Below are positions 35,353-45,764 of a stretch of DNA of 64,000 nt, one piece after another. How positions within the stretch are numbered: the first letter of the stretch is position 1; every line of letters starts with the position of its first letter. The stretch comes from Streptosporangium sandarakinum. GTDB lineage: Bacteria > Actinomycetota > Actinomycetes > Streptosporangiales > Streptosporangiaceae. The stretch spans positions 3,596,001 through 3,660,000 of the forward strand of contig NZ_JACCCO010000001.1 in the NCBI RefSeq assembly GCF_013409935.1, written 5' to 3'. A program made the translations under genes and the position numbers. The notes under the pieces were generated by a model. That model did not search any database. It was given only the letters and a program-made list of their open reading frames with translations, and was not told where the DNA came from.

Positions 35353-35370
35353 CCGGTCACGCCTGACCAG

Positions 35371-35438
35371 GGCCTCTTCCCGTCTCCTCGGGAGGGGGCC
35401 GCGAAGGGGTCCCTCCCGTCTCCTCGGGAGGGACCCCT
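35371..35438 (+). terminator. Two tandem terminator hairpins after rplI
   Basis: Stem one is 35371-35382 with 35389-35400 (two G-T pairs) and stem two is 35405-35418 with 35425-35438 (14 perfect pairs). Both share the core CCCG-TCTCCT-CGGG, so the second is probably a duplication of the first. Neither has a T tract. Confidence 0.85.
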
Positions 35439-35522
35439 ATCCGTATGCCGAGACGGGGGACATCGGTTAAGCGGAAAATTCGTACAATTTCGGGGCTGTT
35501 GCTTCGTTCATGGAGGTTTGTC

Positions 35523-36398
35523 GTGGTCCGTCCCTCGATTCTGCTCGCGCTCGGCGCCCTCGCGGTGGCCGTGACCGCCTGCGCCCCGGCATCGGACACG
35601 ACCCAGGCGGCACCGTCCGGTACGGCGGGCACCCCGGCGGCGGACGCCTGCGCCAAGGACAACCTCGCCCTGAAGACCCCGGGCACCCTGACCATCGGTA
35701 CCGACAAGCCCGCCTACGAGCCGTGGTTCAAGGACGACGACCCGGCCAACGGCAAGGGCTTCGAGAGCGCCGTGGCCCACGCCGTCGCCAAGCGGCTCGG
35801 CTTCGAGAGCGGCCAGGTGAAGTGGAAGACGGTGAAGTTCGACGCCGCCTTCGCGCCCGGCGCCAAGCAGTTCGACTTCGACGTCAACCAGGTCTCCGCG
35901 ACCCCCGAACGGGCCAGGGTCGTCGACTTCAGCAAGGGCTACTACACCGTCAAGCAGGCCGTGGTCGCGATGGAGGGCTCCCCCGTCGCCTCCGCGACGG
36001 ACCTCGCCGGCCTGCGGGACGCCAAGATCGGTGTTCAGGTCGGCACCACCTCGTTGCAGGCGGTCAAGGACGTCATCCGGCCCTCGAAGGATCCGAACGT
36101 CTACAACGAGCAGATCGACGCGGTGAACGCGCTGAAGAACAAGCAGGTCGACGCCGTGGTGGTGGACCTGCCCACCGCGTTCTACGTGACCGCCGCCCAG
36201 ATCGAGAACTCCAAGATCGTCGGACAGTTCGGCTCCGCCTCCGGCACGCCCGAGGTCTTCGGCGCGGTCTTCGAGAAGGGCAGCCCGCTGGTGGGCTGCG
36301 TCAACAAGGCCATCGACGAGCTCACCGCCTCCGGTGAGCTGGCGAAGATCGAGAGCGAGTGGCTCGGGTCGGCCGCGGGCGCGCCGGAGCTGAAGTGA
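35523..36398 (+). CDS. Amino-acid ABC transporter substrate-binding lipoprotein (family 3)
   Basis: This is a 291-residue lipoprotein. GTG 35523 is chosen because GGAGG precedes it by six bases and it leads directly into a signal peptide with lipobox VTAC (Cys about residue 19). The mature protein has the periplasmic-binding fold: LTIGTDKPAYEPWF, GKGFESAVAHAVAKRLGF, FDAAFAPGAKQFDFDVNQVSATPERA and YYTVKQAVV. This resembles the glutamine/cystine/arginine group, but the ligand is not determined. The gene overlaps the permease start (GTGA), and an ATPase gene follows. Confidence 0.9.
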   Translation: MVRPSILLALGALAVAVTACAPASDTTQAAPSGTAGTPAADACAKDNLALKTPGTLTIGTDKPAYEPWFKDDDPANGKGFESAVAHAVAKRLGFESGQVKWKTVKFDAAFAPGAKQFDFDVNQVSATPERARVVDFSKGYYTVKQAVVAMEGSPVASATDLAGLRDAKIGVQVGTTSLQAVKDVIRPSKDPNVYNEQIDAVNALKNKQVDAVVVDLPTAFYVTAAQIENSKIVGQFGSASGTPEVFGAVFEKGSPLVGCVNKAIDELTASGELAKIESEWLGSAAGAPELK

Positions 36399-37378
36399 CC
36401 GGAAGCGGCGACCGGAACCGCGCGACCCCGGCGGACGGCGGCGCGCGGACCCCGGGTGACGGCGTGGCGTCCCCGGCCGGTGGCGCCGCGGTCCCGGCCG
36501 GTGGCGGCGCTCACGCCCCGGCGGACGGCGCGGCGGCCGCGCCGGGCTGGGTGAAGAGCGCGCGGCAGGTGGAGCGTGAGCGCCTGCGCAGGCGGCGGAC
36601 GGCCCGCTCGGGCTCGATCGCGACGGCCTCGACGGTGCTGGTGATCGTCCTGCTGCTGTGGGCCTTCACCGCCTCGCCCGGCTGGCCCAGGGTCCGGGAG
36701 ACGTTCTTCGACCCCGGGCAGTTCGTCTCGGCGCTGCCGGACGTCCTGAGCGGGTTCCTGCTCAACATCAAGATCTTCCTGATCGCCGAGCCGCTGATCC
36801 TGGTGCTGGGGCTGCTGGTCGCGCTGGCCCGCAACCTCAGGGCGCCGGTCTTCTTCCCGCTGCGGGCCCTGGCGGTCGCCTACACCGACGTGTTCCGCGG
36901 CGTGCCCACGATCCTGATCATCTACCTCGTCGGGTTCGGGCTGCCCGCCCTCGGCCTGCAGGGCACCCCGACGGACCTGGCGACGCTGGGCGTCATCGCG
37001 CTGACCCTGTCCTACGGCGCCTACGTCGCCGAGGTGTTCCGGGCGGGCATCGACTCGGTGCACCCCAGCCAGGTGGCCGCCGCCCGCTCCCTGGGCCTGA
37101 GCCACGGCAAGGCGATGCGGTACGTGGTGGTGCCGCAGGCCGTACGGCGTGTGGTGCCGCCGCTGCTCAACGACTTCGTCTCGTTGCAGAAGGACACCGC
37201 GCTGGTGGCCACGATCGGCCCGCTGGAGGCGCTGCGCCAGGCGCAGATCCACGTCGCCAGCACGTTCAACTACACGCCCTACCTGGCCGCCGCGCTGCTG
37301 TTCATCGTGCTGACCATCCCCATGGCCCGCTTCACCGACTACCTCGCGGCCCGCTCGCAGCGGCGGCGGGGCCAGTGA
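36395..37378 (+). CDS. Amino-acid ABC transporter permease (HisM/GlnP family)
   Basis: This is a 327-residue protein from GTG 36395, which overlaps the lipoprotein stop. A polar Pro/Ala/Gly-rich N-terminus of about 60 residues is followed by about five helices. YTDVFRGVPTILIIYL is typical, and the EAA loop EVFRAGIDSVHPSQVAAARSLGLSHGKAMRYVVVPQAVRRVVPPLLNDF contacts the ATPase. It forms the channel with the following ATPase and the preceding lipoprotein. The long low-complexity N-terminus is unusual for this family. Confidence 0.9.
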   Translation: MTGSGDRNRATPADGGARTPGDGVASPAGGAAVPAGGGAHAPADGAAAAPGWVKSARQVERERLRRRRTARSGSIATASTVLVIVLLLWAFTASPGWPRVRETFFDPGQFVSALPDVLSGFLLNIKIFLIAEPLILVLGLLVALARNLRAPVFFPLRALAVAYTDVFRGVPTILIIYLVGFGLPALGLQGTPTDLATLGVIALTLSYGAYVAEVFRAGIDSVHPSQVAAARSLGLSHGKAMRYVVVPQAVRRVVPPLLNDFVSLQKDTALVATIGPLEALRQAQIHVASTFNYTPYLAAALLFIVLTIPMARFTDYLAARSQRRRGQ

Positions 37379-37451
37379 GCGGACGGCGCGCGGCTCCCGG
37401 CCGCTCGATGGATCGTCCGCGGCCCGCCCGGCGGCCGGGGAAGGAGACCTC

Positions 37452-38195
37452 ATGAGCCTGCTGACCATCGACGGCGTCTGGAAGAACTACCACGGCCACA
37501 GCGTGCTGCGCGGAATCGACCTGTCGGTCGAGGCGCACGAGGTGGTCTGCCTGATCGGCGCCTCCGGGTCGGGCAAGTCCACGCTGCTGCGCTGCGTGAA
37601 CCTCCTGGAGACCGTGGACGACGGCACGATCCACCTGGACGGCCAGGAGATCACCGACGTCCGGGCCGACGCCGACGACGTGCGCAGGAGGATCGGCATC
37701 GTCTTCCAGGCGTTCAACCTCTTCCCGCACATGACCGTGCTGGACAACATCACCCTGGCCCCGCGCAAGGTGCACGGGACCGGCCGGGAGCGGGCCGAGG
37801 AGGAGGCCCGCGAGCTGCTGGGCAGGTTCGGGCTGGCGGACAAGGCCCTGGCCTACCCCGACCGGCTCTCCGGCGGCCAGCAGCAGCGCGTCGCCATCAT
37901 CCGCGCCCTGGCCACCCGGCCCCGGCTGATGCTGCTGGACGAGGTGACCTCGGCGCTCGACCCGGAGCTGGTCACGGAGGTGCTCGGGATCATCCGGGAG
38001 CTCAAGGACACCGGGATGACCATGATCCTGACCACCCACGAGATGGGCTTCTGCCGGGAGATCGCCGACACCGTCTGCTTCCTCGACGGCGGTGTGCTCC
38101 TGGAGCGCGGCACCCCCGAGCAGGTCTTCACCGACCCCCGGCAGCCCCGCACCCGGGAGTTCCTGCGGAGCGTGCTCGACGCCCGGCGGCTCTGA
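37452..38195 (+). CDS. Amino-acid ABC transporter ATPase (GlnQ family)
   Basis: This is 247 residues with Walker A GASGSGKST (about residue 36), Q-loop VFQAFNLFPHMTVLDN, signature LSGGQQQRVAIIRAL, Walker B LMLLDEVTSALD and H-switch TTHEMGF. It powers uptake for the two preceding genes; the intervening gap is 73 bp and AAGGAGA lies ahead of the ATG. In Walker B the family's usual DEPTSALD reads DEVTSALD, a mild change seen in some members. The end is followed by a MATE gene on the opposite strand. Confidence 0.93.
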   Translation: MSLLTIDGVWKNYHGHSVLRGIDLSVEAHEVVCLIGASGSGKSTLLRCVNLLETVDDGTIHLDGQEITDVRADADDVRRRIGIVFQAFNLFPHMTVLDNITLAPRKVHGTGRERAEEEARELLGRFGLADKALAYPDRLSGGQQQRVAIIRALATRPRLMLLDEVTSALDPELVTEVLGIIRELKDTGMTMILTTHEMGFCREIADTVCFLDGGVLLERGTPEQVFTDPRQPRTREFLRSVLDARRL

Positions 38196-38223
38196 ACGCG
38201 GCTCTGAACGCGGCTCCGAACCC
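38189..38223 (+). repeat. Three 12-bp tandem repeats at the end of the ATPase gene
   Basis: CGGCTCTGAACG is repeated twice and followed by a third copy with two changes (CGGCTCCGAACC). The first copy contains the stop codon of the GlnQ-like gene. It is short and may be a slippage product. Confidence 0.8.
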
Positions 38224-38257
38224 GGTACGGCTCGCCGGGCTCACCGGGCCCGGCGGC

Positions 38258-39568
38258 TCACGCGCCGGTCACCAGCCAGCGGGTGCCGTACGCCCGCGCC
38301 CCCAGGGTGACGAGGCGGGCCGCCATCCACACCCCCAGCGCCAGCCACAGCGCCACCAGGCCGCCGCCGGACGCCGCCACCAGCACGGCGGCCGGGAGGT
38401 AGGCGAGCGTCGTCAGCACCCCCGCCCAGGCGAGGTAGCGCTGGTCGCCGGCGCCGATCAGCACCCCGTCCAGCACGAACACCACCCCGGCGATCGGCTG
38501 CAGGGCCGCCACCACCCACAGCACGGCGAGCAGTTCCCGGGTCGCCTCCGGCGACGCGTCGAACAGCGCGGGTGTGAACGGCCGCAGCACGACCACGACG
38601 AGCAGGAGGACGACCCCGGAGCCGACCCCCCACACCACCATCCGCCAGGTGGCCGCGCGGGTCCCGGCCACGTCCCCGGCGCCCAGCGTGCGGCCGGTGA
38701 TGGCCTGCCCGGCGATGGCGATCGCGTCCAGGGCGAACGCCAGCAGCGTCCAGATCCTGGAGGCGACCGTGTGGGCGTCGATCTGCGCCTCTCCCATCCG
38801 GGTGGCCAGCGCGGTGGCCACGGCCAGCACCGCCTGCAGGCACACCGTACGGACGACCAGGGCGACCCCGGCGGAGCCCGCCGACCTGATGCCCGCCAGG
38901 TCGGGGCGGAACGGCGCCCGGTGCCGCCCGAACAGCATGGCGAGGTACACCGCGGCGGCGAGCGACTGCGCCAGCACCGTGCCCCAGGCCGACCCGGCGA
39001 TCCCCCAGCCCAGGACCAGGACGAAGAGGGCGTTGAGCACCGCGTTGAGCGCGAAGGACCCCACCGACACCAGCAGCGGGGTGACGGTGTCCTGCATGCC
39101 GCGCAGCACGCCGGTCCCGGCCAGCACCAGCAGCATGGACGGGACGCCCAGCAGGCTGATCCGCAGGTAGGTCAGGGCCAGACGGGCCAGCTCGCCCTCG
39201 GCGCCGAGCAGGTGGACGAGCCAGGGGGCCAGCGGCCACACCACCGCGATGATCAGCAGCCCGGTCCCGGCGGCGAGCCACAGGCCGTCCACCCCCTGCC
39301 GGAGCGCCCGCCGGGTGTCGCCCGCCCCGATCTGCCGGGCCACCGACGCCGTCGTGCCGTACGCCAGGAACACGCACAGGCCCACGACGGCGCTCAGCAC
39401 CGTGCTCGCCACCCCCAGCGCGCCCAGCGCCGGTCCCGGCAGGCGGCCGACGATGACGGTGTCGGTCAGCAGGAACAGCGGCTCGGCGACGAGCGCGCCG
39501 AACGCCGGTACGGCCAGCCGGAGGATCTGCCGGTCGTGTTCGCGGCTCGCCGGGCGGGTAAGAGGCAT
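38258..39568 (-). CDS. MATE family efflux transporter (DinF-like)
   Basis: This is a 436-residue protein with about 12 helices in two halves. The N-half shows ILRLAVPAFGALVAEPLFLLTDTVIVGRL (first-helix MATE signature) and the C-half SRIWTLLAFALDAIAIAGQAITGRTLGAGD. It exports cationic compounds using ion gradients. Members of the DinF group lie beside dnaB in Streptomyces. It is divergent from dnaB with 326 bp between. Its substrate is unknown. Confidence 0.9.
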   Translation of the reverse strand: MPLTRPASREHDRQILRLAVPAFGALVAEPLFLLTDTVIVGRLPGPALGALGVASTVLSAVVGLCVFLAYGTTASVARQIGAGDTRRALRQGVDGLWLAAGTGLLIIAVVWPLAPWLVHLLGAEGELARLALTYLRISLLGVPSMLLVLAGTGVLRGMQDTVTPLLVSVGSFALNAVLNALFVLVLGWGIAGSAWGTVLAQSLAAAVYLAMLFGRHRAPFRPDLAGIRSAGSAGVALVVRTVCLQAVLAVATALATRMGEAQIDAHTVASRIWTLLAFALDAIAIAGQAITGRTLGAGDVAGTRAATWRMVVWGVGSGVVLLLVVVVLRPFTPALFDASPEATRELLAVLWVVAALQPIAGVVFVLDGVLIGAGDQRYLAWAGVLTTLAYLPAAVLVAASGGGLVALWLALGVWMAARLVTLGARAYGTRWLVTGA

Positions 39569-39894
39569 CCAATCATTGTGCCTCTTACCCAGGAGTGGTT
39601 TCCCGGCGCGCCGGGCGCCGGGTGAGCAGCGTCACGGCGTGTCGCGCCGACTTTCTTTCCTCCACAGGCGGTGGATGAAGTCTTCCCTGGCAGGAGCGGT
39701 GTTGTGGATTCAGGGCAAGAGTTATCCACAGCACTGTCCCCAGGCTGCCCACATGTCTGGGGGAGAAGTGCACACCTTATCCACACCTCTGTCGACAGGT
39801 CGCGTTGCGACGTGGCGCGGGAAGCGGCGAGACTGTCAGATCGGCCGGGTAACAATAGAGGTGTAGTAACTTTGTTCGAAAGAGGGGGTGCTTG
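39569..39894. promoter_or_regulatory. MATE-dnaB intergenic region with DnaA-box-like sites
   Basis: Two perfect TTATCCACA boxes lie at 39722-39730 and 39777-39785. Weaker ones are GAATCCACA on the minus strand (39703-39711) and TCCTCCACA (39658-39666). A 10-bp palindrome CTGTCGACAG (39789-39798) follows. The dnaB promoter should lie after it; AGAGGGGG precedes the GTG at 39895. Clusters of TTATCCACA normally bind DnaA, so DnaA could regulate dnaB. There is no AT-rich unwinding element, so I do not call an origin. No gene lies here. Confidence 0.6.
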
Positions 39895-42753
39895 GTGAGC
39901 ATCGCGGAACCGCCGGTCTTCGAGCCCGGATTCGAACGCACCCCTCCCAACAACATCGAGGCCGAGCAGTCCGTCCTGGGCGGCATGCTGCTGTCCAAGG
40001 ACGCCATCGCCGACGTGGTCGAGGTCGTGCGGGCCGACGACTTCTACCGTCCCGCCCATCAGATCATCTACGACATCATCACCGAGCTCTATGGCCGGGG
40101 CGACCCCGCCGACGCGGTCACCGTATTCGGCGAGCTGCAGAAACGCGGTGAGGTGGCCCGCGTCGGCGGCGGCGCCTACCTCCACACCCTCACCGCCGTC
40201 GTGCCGACCGCCGCGAACGCCGGCTACTACGCGCGGATCGTCCGCGAGCAGGCCATCCTCCGGCGGCTGATCGAGGCCGGCACCCGCATCGTCTCCTACG
40301 GCTACGGCGGACAGGACGAGGAGGTCGACGAGATCGTCGACCGTGCCCAGGCCGAGATCTACAAGGTCACCGAGCGGCGCACCTCCGAGGACTACGTCCC
40401 GCTGGCCGAGATCATGCCGGGCGCCCTCGACGAGCTGGAGGCCATCGGCGGCCGGAACGGCCAGATGGTCGGCGTGCCCACCGGCTTCCAGGACCTCGAC
40501 GCCCTCACCAACGGCCTGCACCCCGGCCAGATGATCGTGGTCGCGGCCCGACCGGCGATCGGCAAGGCGCTCGCCCTCGACACGCCGCTGCCCACTCCGG
40601 ACGGCTGGACGACCATGGGTGAGGTCAGGCCGGGTGACCACCTGCTCGGCGCAGACGGCAAGCCGACCAGGGTCGTCGCGGCGACGGACGCGATGCACGG
40701 GAGGCCGTGTTACGAGGTGGAGTTCAGCGACGGCACGGTGATCGTGGCCGACGCGCAGCACCAGTGGCGGACGACCACGCGCGCGAGCCGTCGGCAGAAG
40801 TCCGAGGCCAAGAACAGCCATTACTGGCCCGCCGAGTCGATCCGACGGGTCAGGGACGCATACGAGGCGGCGGCGAAGGAACCGGAGAGGCTCATCACCC
40901 ACCGGGAGGCGTGTTCTCTCGTCGGTGAGGAGTTCCGTCATGTTCTTCACACGGTTCAGAAGAGGATCGGCGCGGCGGGCAGATCCCCTGTCCTCGCCGC
41001 CGGACCGGTTCGTCAGTACACGTGCAACGCTCCCTCGTACCGTTGTGGAGAGCTGTTCGAAGGGCTGTACGCACGGGTGTCCCAGCCGATCAGCGCCTCC
41101 CTCGCCGCGGAGCACAGGAGCGTCGTGACCACCGAGGAGATCGCCCGCACGCTGCGCTGTGCCTCCAGCGATGGGCGGCCCAACCACGCGGTGACCGTCG
41201 CGGCCCCGTTCGACCTCCCTGAGCGGGATCTTCCGCTCTCGCCCTACGCGCTCGGGGTGTGGCTGGGCGACGGTCACAGCGACGCCGCCCGATTCACCAC
41301 GGTCGATCAGGAGATCATCTCCAACCTGGAGGCCGAAGGGCTGCGCGTCACCCGTGCGGGCTCCGACGTGACCTACTCGATGAGGCTGCCCGATCCGGAG
41401 CCGGTGGCGGAGCGATCCTGTGTGGTCTGCGGTGCTTCGTTCGTTCCGCAGACGTCCCAGGTGCGCACCTGCGGTCGCTCGTGCGGCGGGAAAGCCCGCC
41501 TGAGCTCCGAGCCGGTTCCGGCGCCCACCTGTCCGGACTGCGGCGGTCCTTCCAGCGGCATGAGGCAGTGTCAGACGTGCCGGAACCACCACGGCACGGT
41601 TCAGGCCGTTCTGCGGAGCCTCGGTGTCCTCGGTGACAAGCACATTCCGGAGATCTACCTCCGGGCCTCGGAGGGGCAGCGACGTGCGCTGCTGGCGGGG
41701 TTGCTGGACACCGACGGCTATGTCAGCCGCAACGGGCAGATCCAGTTCTCCGTCACGAACCGGAGGCTGGCCGAGGGTGCGCACGAGCTGATACTCAGCC
41801 TCGGCTACCGGGCGACCATGCGGACGAGACCGGTCAGAGGGAGGACCACGGACTCCTCCACCTGTTACATGATCAACTTCACGGCCTCGGAAAAGGTCTT
41901 CCGCCTGTCCCGCAAGGCCGTACGGCAGGTGACCGCGGCACACCCGTCGACGTCGGTCAGATACATCGTCGACGTGCGGCCGGTGCCCTCGGTGCCGGTG
42001 AGGTGTGTGCAGGTCGACAACGCCGACCACATGTACCTCGCGGGCAGGTCGTGCGTTCCCACACACAACAGCACTCTCGGCTTGGACTTCGCCAGATCTG
42101 CCGCCATCAAGCACCACATGACGACCGTCGTCTTTTCTCTGGAAATGTCCAGAAACGAGATTACGATGCGTCTGCTGTCCGCCGAGGCCCGGGTGGCGCT
42201 GCACAACATGCGGTCCGGCACGATGACCGACGACGACTGGGCCAAGCTGGCCCGGCGGATGGGCGAGGTGGCCGAGGCGCCGCTGTTCATCGACGACTCG
42301 CCCAACATGTCGATGATGGAGATCCGGGCCAAGTGCCGCCGCCTCAAGCAGCGCAACGACCTGCGCTTCGTCATCATCGACTACCTCCAGCTGATGTCCT
42401 CGCCGAAGAAGACCGAGAGCCGCCAGAACGAGGTCTCGGAGATCTCCCGGGCGATCAAGCTCCTGGCCAAGGAGCTGGAGGTGCCGGTCATCGCCATCTC
42501 CCAGCTCAACCGAGGTCCGGAGCAGAGAACCGACAAGCGGCCGATGGTGAGCGACCTGCGCGAGTCGGGAAGCATCGAGCAGGACGCGGACATGGTCATC
42601 CTGCTGCACCGGGAGGACGCCTACGAGCGCGAGTCGCCCCGGGCGGGCGAGGCCGACCTGATCGTGGCCAAGCACCGTAACGGCCCCACCGCGACGGTCA
42701 CCGTGGCGTTCCAGGGCCACTACAGCCGCTTCGTCGACATGGCCCCGCACTGA
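39895..42753 (+). CDS. dnaB: Replicative DNA helicase DnaB, interrupted by an intein
   Basis: The precursor is 952 residues; the two exteins total 451, normal for DnaB. The start is GTG 39895 with AGAGGGGG six bases upstream; TTG 39892 is too near. Extein N has the DnaB N-domain (NNIEAEQSVLGGMLLS) and the linker, then PTGFQDLDALTNGLHPGQMIVVAARPAIGK, cut within the ATP-binding loop. After the intein the sequence resumes with STLGLDFARSA, IIDYLQLM (Walker B) and VSDLRESGSIEQDADMV. The joined loop reads GKST. It unwinds DNA ahead of the fork. Splicing is required for activity. Confidence 0.97.
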   Translation: MSIAEPPVFEPGFERTPPNNIEAEQSVLGGMLLSKDAIADVVEVVRADDFYRPAHQIIYDIITELYGRGDPADAVTVFGELQKRGEVARVGGGAYLHTLTAVVPTAANAGYYARIVREQAILRRLIEAGTRIVSYGYGGQDEEVDEIVDRAQAEIYKVTERRTSEDYVPLAEIMPGALDELEAIGGRNGQMVGVPTGFQDLDALTNGLHPGQMIVVAARPAIGKALALDTPLPTPDGWTTMGEVRPGDHLLGADGKPTRVVAATDAMHGRPCYEVEFSDGTVIVADAQHQWRTTTRASRRQKSEAKNSHYWPAESIRRVRDAYEAAAKEPERLITHREACSLVGEEFRHVLHTVQKRIGAAGRSPVLAAGPVRQYTCNAPSYRCGELFEGLYARVSQPISASLAAEHRSVVTTEEIARTLRCASSDGRPNHAVTVAAPFDLPERDLPLSPYALGVWLGDGHSDAARFTTVDQEIISNLEAEGLRVTRAGSDVTYSMRLPDPEPVAERSCVVCGASFVPQTSQVRTCGRSCGGKARLSSEPVPAPTCPDCGGPSSGMRQCQTCRNHHGTVQAVLRSLGVLGDKHIPEIYLRASEGQRRALLAGLLDTDGYVSRNGQIQFSVTNRRLAEGAHELILSLGYRATMRTRPVRGRTTDSSTCYMINFTASEKVFRLSRKAVRQVTAAHPSTSVRYIVDVRPVPSVPVRCVQVDNADHMYLAGRSCVPTHNSTLGLDFARSAAIKHHMTTVVFSLEMSRNEITMRLLSAEARVALHNMRSGTMTDDDWAKLARRMGEVAEAPLFIDDSPNMSMMEIRAKCRRLKQRNDLRFVIIDYLQLMSSPKKTESRQNEVSEISRAIKLLAKELEVPVIAISQLNRGPEQRTDKRPMVSDLRESGSIEQDADMVILLHREDAYERESPRAGEADLIVAKHRNGPTATVTVAFQGHYSRFVDMAPH
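40567..42069 (+). mobile_element. Class 3-like intein with LAGLIDADG endonuclease domain in dnaB
   Basis: A 501-residue insertion runs from Ala1 (codon at 40567) to Asn501 (codon at 42067), followed by Ser at +1. Ala replaces the usual Cys1/Ser1. Splicing blocks are a His-Trp pair in VIVADAQHQWR, a Cys in PVRCVQVDNADHMYL and Thr in VPTHN, which matches the Trp/Cys/Thr set of class 3 inteins. Endonuclease motifs LGVWLGDGHSD (about 228) and LLAGLLDTDGY (about 374) look intact. Between them (about 284-340) lie eight Cys in CxxC-type pairs. The site is in the P-loop, also used by mycobacterial DnaB inteins. It can presumably home. Confidence 0.93.
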
Positions 42754-42797
42754 CCCGACCACGACGTCGCTCCGGCCCCGCGGTGGCCGGCCGTGCG

Positions 42798-43790
42798 TCA
42801 GCGGGCCGCGGCGTCCGCGGCGGGTGACCAGTGCGCCGGGTGGGCGAGCACCGGCGGCAACTTCGTGGTGGCGTCGCCCCGGGCCGCGTCGAGCTGCGAC
42901 TGGATGAGGAAGATGCTCCCGGTGAGGTCGGCGCCGCGCAGGTCGGCGCCCCGCAGGTCGGCCCCGATGAGGTCGGCCCCGCGCAGGTCGGCCCCGCGCA
43001 GGTCCGCGCCGATGAGGTAGGCGCCCCTGAGGCTGGCCCCGCGCAGGTCGGCGCCCCGCAGCCTGGCGCCGATGAGGTCCGCTCCGCGGAGATCCTTGCC
43101 GCGGCCCTTCCCCGAGCCCTTCCCCTGACCCCTGCCCTGGCCCTTGCCCCGGGCCTTTCCGGCTCCCCGGTCCTGCGCCGGGACCTCGGCGCGGGCGAGC
43201 TCGCTCGCGCGCAGCAGCAGGGCGTTGACGTCCCGCCGGTGCGCCTCCAGGTCCAGCTCCAGCAGTTCCTCCGGGGCGCTCCGGGTGAGGCGCTCGGTCT
43301 CATCGAGCGCGCGGCCGAGCTCGGCGTGGATCGGCCGGGCCGGGCGCAGGGCGAGCGCCTCGGTGAGGTACCACAGCAGCTCGTGGAGCTGCCGCATGAC
43401 CGGGAACACCTCGAACATCCGGCCAGCGGTCTCCGGGAACCGCCGCCAGTCGCGCCCGCCGAAGGTGACCTGGGAGATCTTCTGGCCCGCCCCGAAGCAG
43501 TCGAAGACGGTGCAGCCCGCGAAGCCCCGCTTCCTGAGGTCGCGGTGGATGCCGCAGCGGAAGTCGTCCCGCAGGTTGGGGCAGGCCTTCCCGGCGGGTT
43601 TGTCGATGGCGAAGTCCGAGGAAGCGGCGAAGGCCGGGGCGACGCAGCACAGCGCGAAACACCGCTCGCAGTCGGCGCGCAGGTCCCGGCGGCCGGGACG
43701 GCCCCCGCCCGCGGGCGCCGAAGCATCGGGGCCATCCGGGGTGTCCGGGGTGCCGGGGCGGGGTTCGGTGTGGTCGCGTCGCTCGGACAA
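42798..43790 (-). CDS. Pentapeptide-repeat protein with Cys-rich N-terminal domain
   Basis: This is 330 residues from a TTG start at 43790 (AGGAG ten bases upstream). The N-terminal part has [29 protein letters not shown] and [13 protein letters not shown], giving ten Cys in 70 residues that may bind metal. A helical middle is followed by a Gly/Arg/Lys-rich linker (near 210-235) and a C-terminal run of [10 protein letters not shown]-type pentapeptides (about 235-295), which form a right-handed beta-helix. Such repeats can mimic DNA or mediate protein contacts. The gene lies 45 bp from dnaB on the opposite strand. Its function is unknown. Confidence 0.85.
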   Translation of the reverse strand: MSERRDHTEPRPGTPDTPDGPDASAPAGGGRPGRRDLRADCERCFALCCVAPAFAASSDFAIDKPAGKACPNLRDDFRCGIHRDLRKRGFAGCTVFDCFGAGQKISQVTFGGRDWRRFPETAGRMFEVFPVMRQLHELLWYLTEALALRPARPIHAELGRALDETERLTRSAPEELLELDLEAHRRDVNALLLRASELARAEVPAQDRGAGKARGKGQGRGQGKGSGKGRGKDLRGADLIGARLRGADLRGASLRGAYLIGADLRGADLRGADLIGADLRGADLRGADLTGSIFLIQSQLDAARGDATTKLPPVLAHPAHWSPAADAAAR

Positions 43791-43930
43791 TGTGCGTGAT
43801 CTCCTGCCGGGCCGGGTGGGGCCTCACCACCGAGTGGGTCGATGAAGGTTACCTCCGGAAGCCGTACGCCTGTTCATCCGCATCCCGGCCCGCCGGTTCC
43901 GGAAACGGGGGCCGGGAGCGGGAGGCGGTG

Positions 43931-45529
<1,599 letters not shown>

Positions 45530-45554
45530 GGAGATACACTCCGGATTCGCTCAA

Positions 45555-45584
45555 GGACACAGGAATGACGCGGAACCTGTGTCC
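45555..45584 (-). promoter_or_regulatory. Leader hairpin upstream of the ABC-F gene
   Basis: A perfect 9-bp stem GGACACAGG (45555-45563) with CCTGTGTCC (45576-45584) and a 12-base loop lies 26-55 bases before the ATG on the minus strand. Leaders of ABC-F resistance genes often work by attenuation; no leader peptide or T tract is evident here. It may instead be an operator. The rest of 45530-45764 holds no gene. Confidence 0.45.
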
Positions 45585-45764
45585 GAGCTAGGAGATCCGG
45601 GGCAGAGCCATGCCCGGCATCTTAGGAGGGGGCCCGTCGCGGTGTCGAAGGGTTTTCCGCCACCGTGTGTCTTCTCCGACGCCGCTTCCTGACGCGGCAC
45701 CTGTGGAACCTCCGCCATCCCGCCGGCAGGCCCCTTACCGCGTCACCCGGGCGGTCCGCGCGTC

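Noticed and set aside
39569-39894. A second replication origin upstream of dnaB
   Set aside because: Only two exact DnaA boxes and no AT-rich unwinding element; a regulatory role is simpler.
39466-42762. A 1098-codon frame antisense to dnaB and its intein
   Set aside because: It is a GC-bias shadow; low-complexity composition and no domain.
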